Below are positions 33,578-42,065 of a stretch of DNA of 64,000 nt, piece after piece (the first letter of the stretch is position 1; each line of letters opens with the position of its first letter). The notes beneath the pieces were generated by a model that saw nothing but the letters and a program-made list of their open reading frames with translations, searched no databases and was not told where the DNA came from. This stretch comes from Actinomycetota bacterium (GTDB lineage Bacteria > Actinomycetota > Thermoleophilia > Solirubrobacterales > 70-9). Location of the stretch: positions 1-64,000 of the forward strand of contig JAFDWF010000201.1 of NCBI GenBank assembly GCA_018268575.1, written 5' to 3'. A program made the translations under genes and the position numbers.

Positions 33578-35506
33578 TCACGGGCGAGTGCTGAGGCAGA
33601 GGCGGAGCTCGAAGACGTTCTCGCCGGGGGCACTGCGCCCGCGCGCGCGAAGGAAGGGCCGTGCTTCTTTGACGCCATAGCGCGGCGAGGAAAGGCCTTC
33701 GACGACCTCGAACTCGAGGCCCGCGGCCTCGACCAGCATCGTCGTCGCCTCGAACTCGACCTTGGCGATGTCTGGCCCTGGCTCGATGCTTTGGCTCGAC
33801 GCGAGCGGGAAGTTCCACACGAGATCCTGCGGTGCGGCGCACTCGACCGTGTCGAGGATGGTCAGCACTGGCCCGGTGGGGTCGAGCTCGACCCGACGGG
33901 TGTAACGAAGCGGCGTGGCCAGTTGCTCGAAGCCGCGGTGTCGGCCATAGAACGTAGGGCGGGGATCCTCGGGCCGCCACTCGAGTGCCTCGGCCCTCGT
34001 GCGGTCGCCGAGTGGGAAGCGGGGCGGCTCGGGAAGGCGATTCTGCTCCTCGCCGTCAGGCTGCATGGTGGCGTGGAACCCAGTCGATCGGAAGAGCTTG
34101 CGCAAGCGCGCGTCGGGCGCGTAGCGGTACGCGCCAGGGTCCTCGATCAGCGGCTCGCCGCGGTAGCAGAGCTCGAAGGAGAGCTGATCGTTGTGGGCGT
34201 GGCCACCCTCGCCCCCGAGTCCGGTATCCCCACAGCGGATCAGGAGGTAGATGTCGCCGCGGCGGAGGACGAAGTAACCACCGTCGGGGAAACCGATCGA
34301 ACTTGGCGCCGGTGGCGGGTCTCGATCGGCCTGGGCGAAGAGGTGGAGGTGAGAGCGGGGATCGGCCTTGCCGTAGTCGCCCAGCGGCAGGAAGCGGCCG
34401 TCGTCGTTGTCACCGAGTTGCGGCGCGAGGCCGTCGGGCCGGGTGTAGGCGGCGACGAAGTCCAGCATCCGGTCGAGCTTTTGCTCGAAGGAAGTCGGGA
34501 GCGTCGCGCCGGGAGCGGCTCGCAGGACGTCGGCGCCGCAGAGGAACAGCTCGGTGACGAGGCGGTGGTACGGGATCGAGGCCTCGTGGCTGCAACCGTC
34601 GTCGCGTACCTCGTGCTCGATCTCGGCGAGCAACTCGTCCTTTGCCCATGCCAGCCACCCCGCACCCTCCTCGCCCGCCGCGAAGAGGGAGGCGACGACG
34701 AGCAGGCCGACGACGTCGGAGAGATAGTGGTTGCTGCGCACCGGCGCCCACTCGGGGTGGCTGCGGATGAAGCGGCCATGCAGCAGGAGGCTGGCCGCGA
34801 CCGGTTGCGCCCAGCGCTCGGCGGCCGCCTCGGGGGCGGCGATGACGAGCGCCGCGATCCAGTTCGCCGCCCGGATCGCGACATCCATGGTGCAGACCCA
34901 GTTGACCCCGAACTCGACCGGGTTGGCCTCGATCCAGCCGGTCAGTTGAGCGCCAAGCTCATCCAGGTAGAGGTCGTCACCGCTCAGTCGAAATGCGGCC
35001 GCCAGAAGCGGTAGGTGCTGGAACCGCGAGAGCTCCCACGGCATCTTCACGTCGGCGCCGGGGACGTAGGTCGACAGAAGGTCGCTGTGCTTCACCGGCC
35101 AGCGGTGGCCGTGGATGAAGTCGACGCTCCAGTCGATCGTCTGCCCGAGCTCGGTGGGCCCCGAGCCGAGCAAGTCGAAGCGGTGCGCCACGATCGCGTC
35201 GGCCCGGGCCAGGAGGTCCCGGCGGCCTTCGTCGTCGAGCGTTGCCAGCAGGCGCTCGAACCGCATGACGGTGGGCAGTGCTTGCAGGGCTGGGCCTCGA
35301 AGCGCGTCGCCGAGCGCGATGCCGCCGAGCGCCTGTCGCAGCTCGTCCGGACCAACGGCTCGCGGTCGCCGGGTGAGGCGCCAAGCGCGCGCGTGCGCGC
35401 GGAGTGGATCGACGGTGCGGCGACGGACGGCATCCGCGATCCCGCGGGGGCCGGCGGAGCGCAATCGTCCCACCAAAGCGTCGGGGCTGCGTCGGATCGA
35501 GTTCAA
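33578..35506 (-). CDS. Heparinase II/III family protein
   Basis: A 642-residue polysaccharide lyase with an N-terminal alpha/alpha-toroid (about residues 80-330) and a C-terminal beta-sandwich domain. The toroid has IDWSVDFIHGHRWP, SRFQHLPLLAAAF, NPVEFGVNWVCTMDVAIRAAN, FIRSHPEWAPVRSNHYLSD and SHEASIPYHRLVTELFL with the likely catalytic His/Tyr. The sandwich domain shows FPDGGYFVLRRGDIYLLIR, GGHAHNDQLSFELCYRGEP and EDPGAYRYAPDA. No signal peptide is apparent. Such proteins are common in bacterial exopolysaccharide loci. The start is TTG at 35506, with ATG absent nearby. It is divergent from a glycosyltransferase gene by 59 bp. Confidence 0.87.
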   Translation of the reverse strand: MNSIRRSPDALVGRLRSAGPRGIADAVRRRTVDPLRAHARAWRLTRRPRAVGPDELRQALGGIALGDALRGPALQALPTVMRFERLLATLDDEGRRDLLARADAIVAHRFDLLGSGPTELGQTIDWSVDFIHGHRWPVKHSDLLSTYVPGADVKMPWELSRFQHLPLLAAAFRLSGDDLYLDELGAQLTGWIEANPVEFGVNWVCTMDVAIRAANWIAALVIAAPEAAAERWAQPVAASLLLHGRFIRSHPEWAPVRSNHYLSDVVGLLVVASLFAAGEEGAGWLAWAKDELLAEIEHEVRDDGCSHEASIPYHRLVTELFLCGADVLRAAPGATLPTSFEQKLDRMLDFVAAYTRPDGLAPQLGDNDDGRFLPLGDYGKADPRSHLHLFAQADRDPPPAPSSIGFPDGGYFVLRRGDIYLLIRCGDTGLGGEGGHAHNDQLSFELCYRGEPLIEDPGAYRYAPDARLRKLFRSTGFHATMQPDGEEQNRLPEPPRFPLGDRTRAEALEWRPEDPRPTFYGRHRGFEQLATPLRYTRRVELDPTGPVLTILDTVECAAPQDLVWNFPLASSQSIEPGPDIAKVEFEATTMLVEAAGLEFEVVEGLSSPRYGVKEARPFLRARGRSAPGENVFELRLCLSTRP

Positions 35507-35565
35507 CCACGGTGGAATCTAGTCGGGCGGGTGCCGATCGATCGTCTATTCTCGCCGCCGACCGG

Positions 35566-36747
35566 ATGACGGAGCCCTCGGCCGCCAAGCCTGCCGCCAC
35601 AACGAGCCGTCGTCGGATGGTCGTCGTTTCCGGGTTCGGCGATGACCTGATGACCCCACGGGGTCAGCGCACCCAGCATCTGATCGAGGCGCTCGGGGTG
35701 GAGTGGGAGGTCGAGCTGATCGCGATGCCCGCCCAAGGACACCGGGGCGGTGGCGGCACCAGCGGCCGCAGCCTCGCCCGCCGCTTTGCCAGCTGGGGCG
35801 TTCAGCAGGCGCTCTTCGACCGCTGGGAGCCATGGGCGCGCAAACGCTTCTCGCGTTGGCTGCCGGGCGCCGACGCCGCGGTGCTGATCGTCGCGCCATG
35901 GTCGCTCGCGGCGATCGCCGCGCCACGACTGCGGGCGGCGGGCATTCCTTACGTGATCGATGCCGGCGATCCGTGGACGGTCGGCATGGCTGACTTGGAG
36001 CGCACGCTTGCCGTCCGCCGTGGACTTCGTGCGGAGAAGCCGATCTGGGGCGCCGCCGCCGGGGCGATCCTGACGACGCCCCAGCAGGCGTCAAGGATGG
36101 AGGCGAAGTACCCGGATCTGCCGATCATGGCGCGGCCGAACGGGTACGAGCTGCCCGCGGATGCGATCGCGCCGGCCGAGCGGCCCGCTTCCGATCCCGG
36201 GGTCCTGCGGCTCGTCCACCTAGGTGTCATCTACGCGGCGCGGCTCGACATCATGCCGCTGCTCGTCAATCTCAGGGACAGCGGCCGCTGGGAGACGATC
36301 CGATTCGACCAGTTCGGCGCCGATCCCGAGGGGATGCTCGCCGATGCGCCGGCCGGGATCGAGGTCCACAACCACGCGGCCATCCCGTGGCCTGAGGTCG
36401 TGGCGCGCACCGCTGAGTTCGACCTTGCCGTGGTGCTCGGCAATGAGCTCGGCGAACTGCTGCCGAGCAAGGCGATCCAGTACCTGACCCTGCCGATCCC
36501 GCGGATCGCCGTCACCGACACCGAGCGCGACGACGCGCTGACCGACTTCGCCGGTGACCACACGGCCTGGCTCGCCGTCGCCCCCGGAGATCCCGAGGCC
36601 GCTCGACTGATAGCCGACCACGTCGCTCATGCCTGGACCACCGCCGAGCTGGAGCCGCCGCAGGCGGACTCATGGCCCGCGGTTGCCACTGATCTGGCGA
36701 CCTTCGTCGACCGCTGCGTCTCGGCGACGCCCCGGGAGGGCCGTTAG
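35566..36747 (+). CDS. Glycosyltransferase, GT-B fold
   Basis: A 393-residue GT-B enzyme, less typical than the other GT4 proteins here. The N-terminal domain begins MVVVSGFGDDLMTPRGQRTQ and has AAGIPYVIDAGDPWTVGMAD. The second domain has LRLVHLGVIYAARLDIMPLL, the aromatic and acidic contact stretch GIEVHNHAAIPWPEV, then FDLAVVLGNELGELLPSKAI for donor binding. No signal or membrane segment is seen. The ATG at 35566 follows a weak purine run and gives 59 bp to the divergent heparinase gene. The stop overlaps the convergent asparagine synthase gene by 4 bp. Confidence 0.75.
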   Translation: MTEPSAAKPAATTSRRRMVVVSGFGDDLMTPRGQRTQHLIEALGVEWEVELIAMPAQGHRGGGGTSGRSLARRFASWGVQQALFDRWEPWARKRFSRWLPGADAAVLIVAPWSLAAIAAPRLRAAGIPYVIDAGDPWTVGMADLERTLAVRRGLRAEKPIWGAAAGAILTTPQQASRMEAKYPDLPIMARPNGYELPADAIAPAERPASDPGVLRLVHLGVIYAARLDIMPLLVNLRDSGRWETIRFDQFGADPEGMLADAPAGIEVHNHAAIPWPEVVARTAEFDLAVVLGNELGELLPSKAIQYLTLPIPRIAVTDTERDDALTDFAGDHTAWLAVAPGDPEAARLIADHVAHAWTTAELEPPQADSWPAVATDLATFVDRCVSATPREGR

Positions 36748-38609
36748 GCCTTCTCGATGAAGGCCCGGTGCCAGTAGGCGAACTCGAGCAGGCAGTAGAG
36801 GATGCGCTTATGGTCGGCGCGGCCGCGGCGGTGCTCGTCGGTCAGCCTGTGGACCTCGCCCGGGTCGATCAGATCCGCGGTCGGACTCGCAGGGGTGTAA
36901 AGCCGGTCGAGCTCGTCGCTCAGCGAGCTGCGGAACCAGTCGTCATAGGGGGTGGCGAAGGGGTGCTTGCGCCGGTTCATCACCGCCTCGGGAACCAGCC
37001 GCCCCCGCAGCGCCTTGCGGTAGAGCCACTTGCGCCTCAACCCGCGTACCCGAACCCGCGCCGGGATCCGCTCGATGAACCGCATCAGCTCGAGATCGAG
37101 AAAGGGGACCCGCTGCTCGAGGCTTGCCGCCATCGAGGTCTTGTCGCCGTAGAGGAGCAGGCTGTCGGGCAGGAACATATGGGTGTCGAGGTAGAGGACC
37201 TGGGAGAGTGGATCTCGCCCCTCGCCGAGGTCGGCGAGGACGCCGGCGGCGAGTGCCCGGCGTTCGTCGGCCGCTGCCGCCGCGGGCCCCTTGGTGAGGC
37301 GCCCGCGGGTGTCGGCGTCGGCGATCTCGAAGATCTGCAGGACGCGGTCGAGGTCGTCCTCGGGGGCGAGCAGGCGGGTGGCCCGCTTCAGCCGCTCGTT
37401 GCGGGGCACCCGCTCGGCGGCGGCGACCACCGGCCGCGCCAGGGCCGTCGGGACGCGGGCGATCAGATCCAGCACCGCGCCGGCCTGGTGGCGCTCGTAG
37501 CCGCCGAGCGGCTCGTCGGCGCCCTGGCCGGAGAGGACGACTTTCACCGACTGGGCAGCGAAGCGGCTGAGTTGGAAGACGGCCGGTGCCGAGGCGGCCC
37601 CGGTCGGTTCCTCGAGGTGGCGGACGCAAGCGTCGAGTTCGGCGGTGAAGTCACCGTGCTCCATCGCCGTGGCGTGATGGCGGGTGCCGAGCTCGGCCGC
37701 CGTCGCGGCCGCCGCCGAGCGCTCGTCCAGGGTCTCTCCTGCTCCCGGAAAGCCGATCGTGAAGGTGAGCGGCGGCTCGTCGGCCTTGCGCCGCATCGCC
37801 TGCACGATCGCGGTCGAGTCGAGGCCACCGCTGAGGAAGGCCCCGTAGGGGACATCGGACATCATCTGCCGAGCGACTGCGTCTTCGAAGCGCGACGCCA
37901 GCTCGTCGGCCAGCGCGTCGGGCTTGCCGGTGGCCTTCTCGCCGGGGGCGGAGCGGTAGGAGCGCACCTCGACGCCACCCGGCCCGGCGATCAGCAGCGA
38001 GGCGGCGGGAAGCCTGGAGACGCCCTTGAACATCGTCCGCGGCGAGGGGGTGAAGCGCCAGGTCAGGAAGTGCTCCAGCGAGACCTCGTCGACGGCGGGC
38101 TCGATCAGATCGGCGGCGAGAAACGCGCCGACCTCGGAGGCGACGCCGACCGTCCCGTCGCGCTCGAGCCAGTACAGGGGCTTGACCCCGAACGGGTCGC
38201 GCGCCGCGACCAGGGTCTGGCGCTGCTCGTCCCAGAGGGCGAAGCCGAAGATCCCGTTGAGGCGGGTGACGCAGTCGGTTCCCCACTCCTCGTAGGCATG
38301 GACGATCACCTCGCAGTCGGAGTGGGTGGCAAACTCGTGGCCCGCCGCCTCGAGCTCGGTGCGGATGTCGAGGTGGTTGTAGATCTCGCCGTTGGCGACG
38401 AGGTGGCAGTTGCCGTCCTCTGAGTGGAGCGGCTGGTCGCCCCCCGCCAGGTCGATGATCGCGAGGCGGGTGTGGATCAGCGTCGTCGGTCCGTAACGGC
38501 TGACCGACTCGCCGTCCGGGCCACGATGGCGGAGGGCGGCGCAGATCGAGGCGGCCGCTTCGTCGTTGAGCGGCCCGCGCGCATCGACTATGGCTGCCAC
38601 GCCGCACAC
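36744..38609 (-). CDS. asnB: Asparagine synthase, glutamine-hydrolysing (AsnB family)
   Basis: A 621-residue amidotransferase. The N-terminal glutaminase has the nucleophile Cys2 (MCGVAAIVDA), RHRGPD, HTRLAIIDLAGGDQP and NGEIYNH. The synthase domain has the ATP-pyrophosphatase motif FLSGGLDSTAIVQAM near residue 260 and VVLSGQGADEPLGGYERH. Start GTG at 38609. AsnB-like enzymes in surface polysaccharide loci often amidate uronic acids or other carboxylates instead of making free asparagine. The location between a glycosyltransferase and an unknown gene leaves both roles possible. Confidence 0.87.
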   Translation of the reverse strand: MCGVAAIVDARGPLNDEAAASICAALRHRGPDGESVSRYGPTTLIHTRLAIIDLAGGDQPLHSEDGNCHLVANGEIYNHLDIRTELEAAGHEFATHSDCEVIVHAYEEWGTDCVTRLNGIFGFALWDEQRQTLVAARDPFGVKPLYWLERDGTVGVASEVGAFLAADLIEPAVDEVSLEHFLTWRFTPSPRTMFKGVSRLPAASLLIAGPGGVEVRSYRSAPGEKATGKPDALADELASRFEDAVARQMMSDVPYGAFLSGGLDSTAIVQAMRRKADEPPLTFTIGFPGAGETLDERSAAAATAAELGTRHHATAMEHGDFTAELDACVRHLEEPTGAASAPAVFQLSRFAAQSVKVVLSGQGADEPLGGYERHQAGAVLDLIARVPTALARPVVAAAERVPRNERLKRATRLLAPEDDLDRVLQIFEIADADTRGRLTKGPAAAAADERRALAAGVLADLGEGRDPLSQVLYLDTHMFLPDSLLLYGDKTSMAASLEQRVPFLDLELMRFIERIPARVRVRGLRRKWLYRKALRGRLVPEAVMNRRKHPFATPYDDWFRSSLSDELDRLYTPASPTADLIDPGEVHRLTDEHRRGRADHKRILYCLLEFAYWHRAFIEKA

Positions 38610-38627
38610 GGGCGGGGAACTGTAGTG

Positions 38628-39185
38628 CTAATGGGCTTCGTCAGAGGCGTGGGCGGGAGGCCGGGACTCCTCCGCCAGCGAGGTGATCTCGAGCTGACCC
38701 TGCGCTGCCTCCTCGAGCACCTCGGTTGCCTCCTGCGCCGAGCGGGCATAGAGCTCGACCAGGAGGTGGACGACGATCTGCTCCTCGTCGTGCTTGTGAA
38801 AGCGGACGTGGGTGAAGAACTCGCGCACCCCGGCGTCGCCGAAGGCGCCGTAGGTGAGGAACTCGGCAGCTTCCGGCCCGGAGCAGGTCTCTACCCGGTC
38901 GGCGTCGATCGTCACCGTGCAGGAGGCGACCCAGGGGGTGCCCGCCACCATCCTTTCCCAGCGGTCCACGAGCGGCACGACGCGGTCCTCCTCGAAGGCG
39001 AGGTGGGGTTGGTCGTGCATGCAGGCGAGGCACTGGACGACTGCTTCCTGGACCTCGTCGACCCCTTCGGCGAGCGCGCCGGTCTCCGGGTCGACCCGCC
39101 GGATCGCGTCGTAGTGAAGCTGGATCTCGAGATCCTGGGACCAGCACCGGTAGCAGCGGAGCCAGGCTGCCCGTTCCCCGTTCAT
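38628..39185 (-). CDS. Unrecognised 185-residue protein with a CxxC pair
   Basis: A soluble acidic protein with no signal peptide. Two cysteine pairs, LRCYRCW near the N-terminus and VQCLACMH about 40 residues later, could bind a metal. The rest alternates helices and strands: FEEDRVVPLVDRWERMVA, TCSGPEAAEFLTYGAFG, VRFHKHDEEQIVVHLLVELY. I recognise no family. The ATG at 39185 is preferred over the ATG at 39194 because GGAGGG lies 9 bp before the first and directly abuts the second. It lies 18 bp upstream of asnB on the same strand, so it may be its operon leader. Confidence 0.65.
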   Translation of the reverse strand: MNGERAAWLRCYRCWSQDLEIQLHYDAIRRVDPETGALAEGVDEVQEAVVQCLACMHDQPHLAFEEDRVVPLVDRWERMVAGTPWVASCTVTIDADRVETCSGPEAAEFLTYGAFGDAGVREFFTHVRFHKHDEEQIVVHLLVELYARSAQEATEVLEEAAQGQLEITSLAEESRPPAHASDEAH

Positions 39186-39194
39186 GTCGTTCAT

Positions 39195-39200
39195 CCCTCC
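39195..39200 (-). promoter_or_regulatory. Ribosome-binding site deciding between two ATGs
   Basis: GGAGGG on the minus strand abuts the ATG at 39194 but sits 9 bp from the ATG at 39185. The spacing favours the second. Confidence 0.6.
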
Positions 39201-39267
39201 ATTTTTGCGCCTCGGCTCCGCCGACCGCCCGGTCGGCCTCTCGCGACCATCCCGCTACCGTTCGGAT

Positions 39268-40026
39268 GTGCCGCGTACCGTCAAATCCGCTGCGTCTGCC
39301 GCTCTGGGATGCGCCTTGGCGATTCCGGTCCTGGCCGTCCTCGCATACTACGTCCACCCGGTACGGGTCGTCGACGCCCACGTCCTCGCCTGGTTCTCCC
39401 GGTTCGAGTACACGACCCCGACCTCGTACGTGTATACGACGACCGGCCACGTCGCGCGGGCGATCACCTTCTTCGCCGAGCCGGTGCCACTGCTCGTCAT
39501 CGTCGGCTTCGGCTGCGCCTACGCGGTCCGCCGCCGGCGTCCCGTCGACGCGGTCGCGGCGCTCGTCATCGTCGCCGGCGCCAACCTCACCACCCAGACC
39601 CTCAAGCACCTGCTGACCCACGATCGCTACGAGCCGTTCCTCGCCCACCATCCCAACATGAACACCTTTCCCAGCGGCCACGTTACCGCCGCCGCGACCA
39701 TCGTCGTCGCCCTCGTCTGGACCGCCGCGCCCGCCCGCCGCCGCGCCATCGCCTGGGTGGGGGCCGCCTATGTCGTTCTCGTCGGCATCTCCACCTTCGT
39801 GCTCGAATGGCACTTCCCCAGCGACGTCCTCGGTGCGCTCGCCGTCACCGGCGCCTGGACCTTCGGTGTCCTCGCGGTCTACCTTCGCCTCGCCGAGCGT
39901 CGCTTGCGGCTACGCCGCGGCTCCCGCCCCGGCGCGCTCGCCGACCAGCTCGACGATCTCGCCGATGATCTTGCTGACGTCGAAGTCCTTCGGCGTGTAG
40001 ACGCCGGCGACCCCCGCGGCACGTAG
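39268..40026 (+). CDS. PAP2-family membrane phosphatase
   Basis: A 252-residue protein with five to six membrane segments that may dephosphorylate a polyprenyl or lipid phosphate. Catalytic motifs are KHLLTHDRYEP (motif 1, with Tyr in place of the usual Pro-adjacent position), the central NTFPSGHVTAAA (motif 2) and STFVLEWHFPSDVLGA (motif 3). Recycling of undecaprenyl pyrophosphate for polymer assembly is a plausible role. The GTG at 39268 is selected because the first membrane helix starts soon after. The last 117 bp, encoding about 38 residues beyond the PAP2 domain, are antisense to the end of the convergent mutase gene. Confidence 0.8.
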   Translation: MPRTVKSAASAALGCALAIPVLAVLAYYVHPVRVVDAHVLAWFSRFEYTTPTSYVYTTTGHVARAITFFAEPVPLLVIVGFGCAYAVRRRRPVDAVAALVIVAGANLTTQTLKHLLTHDRYEPFLAHHPNMNTFPSGHVTAAATIVVALVWTAAPARRRAIAWVGAAYVVLVGISTFVLEWHFPSDVLGALAVTGAWTFGVLAVYLRLAERRLRLRRGSRPGALADQLDDLADDLADVEVLRRVDAGDPRGT

Positions 40027-41904
40027 GCGCTCGGCGTCGGCGAGCGGGATGATCCCGCCGACCACCACCGGGATGTCGAGCCCCTCCTCGTCCAAGAGGC
40101 GGACGACCTCGGGGATCAGCTCGAGGTGGGAGCCGGAGAGGATCGAGAGGCCGACCACGTCGACGTCCTCCTGCAGGGCCGAGGTGGCGATCTCGGCCGG
40201 GGTCAGGCGGATGCCCTGGTAGATCACCTCCATGCCGACGTCGCGGGCGCGCAGGGCGATCTGCTCGGCGCCGTTGGAGTGGCCGTCGAGGCCGGGCTTG
40301 CCGACCAGGATCTTGATCCGGTGGCCGATCCGCTCGGAGGTCTCCTCGACCAGGCGGTGGGTGGCCTCCAGCTGGGCCTTGTGGGCCGGCGGGGCGGCGC
40401 CGTCGACGCCGGTCGGGCCGCGGTAGGCGCCGAACGCCTCGCGCAGCACCTCCGACCACTCGCCGGTGGTGGCGCCCGCCTTGGCGGCGGCGATCGTCGC
40501 GGGCATGATGTTCACCGAATCGTCGGCGGCGACCCGGGCGAGCTCCGCCAGCGCCGCCTCGACGGCGCCTTGGTCGCGGTTCGCCTTCCACTCCTGGAGC
40601 GCTTCGATCCGCTCCCGTTCGACCTCTGGGTCGGGGGTCATGATGCCGCCGTCGGCGCCCGCCGTGAGCGGCGATTCCTCGGTCTCGGTGAAGGAGTTCT
40701 GGCCGATCACCTTCTGCTCGCCGCGCTCGATCCGGCCGACCCGCTCGCGGTGCGACTCGACCAGGCGGGCCTTCATGTAGGGGACCGCCTTGACCGCGCC
40801 GCCCTGCTTCTCGACCGCCTCCATCTCCTCGCGGGCGCCGGCCGAGAGCTCCTCGACCAGGCCGTCCATGACCACCGAGCCGGCGAAGATGTCGGGGTAC
40901 TCGAGCAGGTCGGTCTCCTCGGCCAGCACCTGCTGGATCCGCAGGCTCCACTGCTGGTCCCAGGGGCGGGGGAGGCCCATCGCCTCGTTCCAGGCGGGCA
41001 GCTGCAGGGCGCGGGCGCGGGCGTCGCGGCTGAGCGTCACCGCCAGCGCCTCGAGCACGATCCGCTGCACGTTGTTCTCCGGCTGGGCCTCGGTCAGGCC
41101 GAGGCTGTTGACCTGGACGCCGTAGCGGAAGCGCAGCATCTTCTCGTCGGTGACGCCGTAGCGCTCGCGGCCGATCTCGCGCCAGAGCGCCGCCATCGTG
41201 CGCAGCTTGGCGATCTCCTCGATCACCCGGATGCCGGCGTTGACGAAGAAGGAGATGCGGCCGAAGACCTTGGGGAAGTCCGCCTCGGCGACCTGGCCGC
41301 GCGCTTTCACCTCGTCGAGCACGGCGATCCCGGTGGAGAGCGCGTAGGCGATCTCCTGGACCGGGGTCGCGCCCGCCTCCTGCAGGTGGTAGCTGCAGAT
41401 GTTGGTCGGGTTCCAGCGCGGCACCTCGTTGACGCTGAAGGCGACCATGTCGGCGATCAGGCGCAGGCTGGGCTCGGGCGGGAAGGCGTAGGTGCCGCGC
41501 GAGAGGTACTCCTTGATGATGTCGTTCTGGGTCGTGCCGGAGAGGGCGGCGCGCGCGACCCCGCTCTCCTCGGCGACCGTGACGTAGAGGCCGAGCAACC
41601 AGGCGGCCGTCGCGTTGATCGTCATCGAGGTGTTCATCTCCTCGAGCGGGATCCCGTCGAGCAGCTGGTGCATGTCGCCCTTGTTGGCGACCGAGACGCC
41701 GACCTTGCCGACCTCGCCGCGGGCGAGGACGTGGTCGGGGTCGTAGCCGGTCTGGGTCGGCAGGTCGAAGGCGATCGAGAGGCCGGTCTGGCCCTTGGCC
41801 AGGTTCTTGCGGTAGAGCTCGTTGGAGCGCTTGGCGTCGGAGTGGCCGGCGTAGGTGCGCATTACCCAGGGGCGGTCGCGCTCGGGGAGTCGGTGGTTGC
41901 TCAT
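39910..41904 (-). CDS. ecm: Ethylmalonyl-CoA mutase, coenzyme B12-dependent
   Basis: Converts ethylmalonyl-CoA to methylsuccinyl-CoA. At 664 residues it joins a substrate-binding barrel (about 1-500) and a C-terminal B12 domain in one chain, the Ecm/MeaA arrangement. Landmarks are WVMRTYAGHSDAKRSNELYR, KGQTGLSIAFDLPTQTGYD, LEEMNTSMTINATAAWLL, QNDIIKEYLSRGTY, ICSYHLQEAGATPVQE and YGVQVNSLGLTEAQPENN. The B12 motif is ILVGKPGLDGHSNGAEQ (about 531-547), and the tail is VYTPKDFDVSKI. This resembles, as recalled, Rhodobacter Ecm much more than methylmalonyl-CoA mutase. ATG at 41904 lacks a strong ribosome site. The 3' end overlaps the PAP2 gene by 117 bp. Confidence 0.88.
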   Translation of the reverse strand: MSNHRLPERDRPWVMRTYAGHSDAKRSNELYRKNLAKGQTGLSIAFDLPTQTGYDPDHVLARGEVGKVGVSVANKGDMHQLLDGIPLEEMNTSMTINATAAWLLGLYVTVAEESGVARAALSGTTQNDIIKEYLSRGTYAFPPEPSLRLIADMVAFSVNEVPRWNPTNICSYHLQEAGATPVQEIAYALSTGIAVLDEVKARGQVAEADFPKVFGRISFFVNAGIRVIEEIAKLRTMAALWREIGRERYGVTDEKMLRFRYGVQVNSLGLTEAQPENNVQRIVLEALAVTLSRDARARALQLPAWNEAMGLPRPWDQQWSLRIQQVLAEETDLLEYPDIFAGSVVMDGLVEELSAGAREEMEAVEKQGGAVKAVPYMKARLVESHRERVGRIERGEQKVIGQNSFTETEESPLTAGADGGIMTPDPEVERERIEALQEWKANRDQGAVEAALAELARVAADDSVNIMPATIAAAKAGATTGEWSEVLREAFGAYRGPTGVDGAAPPAHKAQLEATHRLVEETSERIGHRIKILVGKPGLDGHSNGAEQIALRARDVGMEVIYQGIRLTPAEIATSALQEDVDVVGLSILSGSHLELIPEVVRLLDEEGLDIPVVVGGIIPLADAERLRAAGVAGVYTPKDFDVSKIIGEIVELVGERAGAGAAA

Positions 41905-42065
41905 GTCGCAGATGTTATTTGGATACGAGGAAGGTCGCGCATCTCTGTGACGAGCCCGCACAGCAGCCGAAATCCGCCGCCCAGATGGGGCCGAAGACGC
42001 AACAACTGGCGCGGGCTGTGTTTAGGTTGGCGACCTCGCATCCTCGGCGGTGCGGGGTGCTCCGC

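Noticed and set aside
39910-41904. Methylmalonyl-CoA mutase
   Set aside because: Sequence blocks along the chain and the single-chain length of about 660 fit Ecm/MeaA; methylmalonyl-CoA mutase large subunits are longer (about 700-740) and pair with a small subunit, which is absent here.
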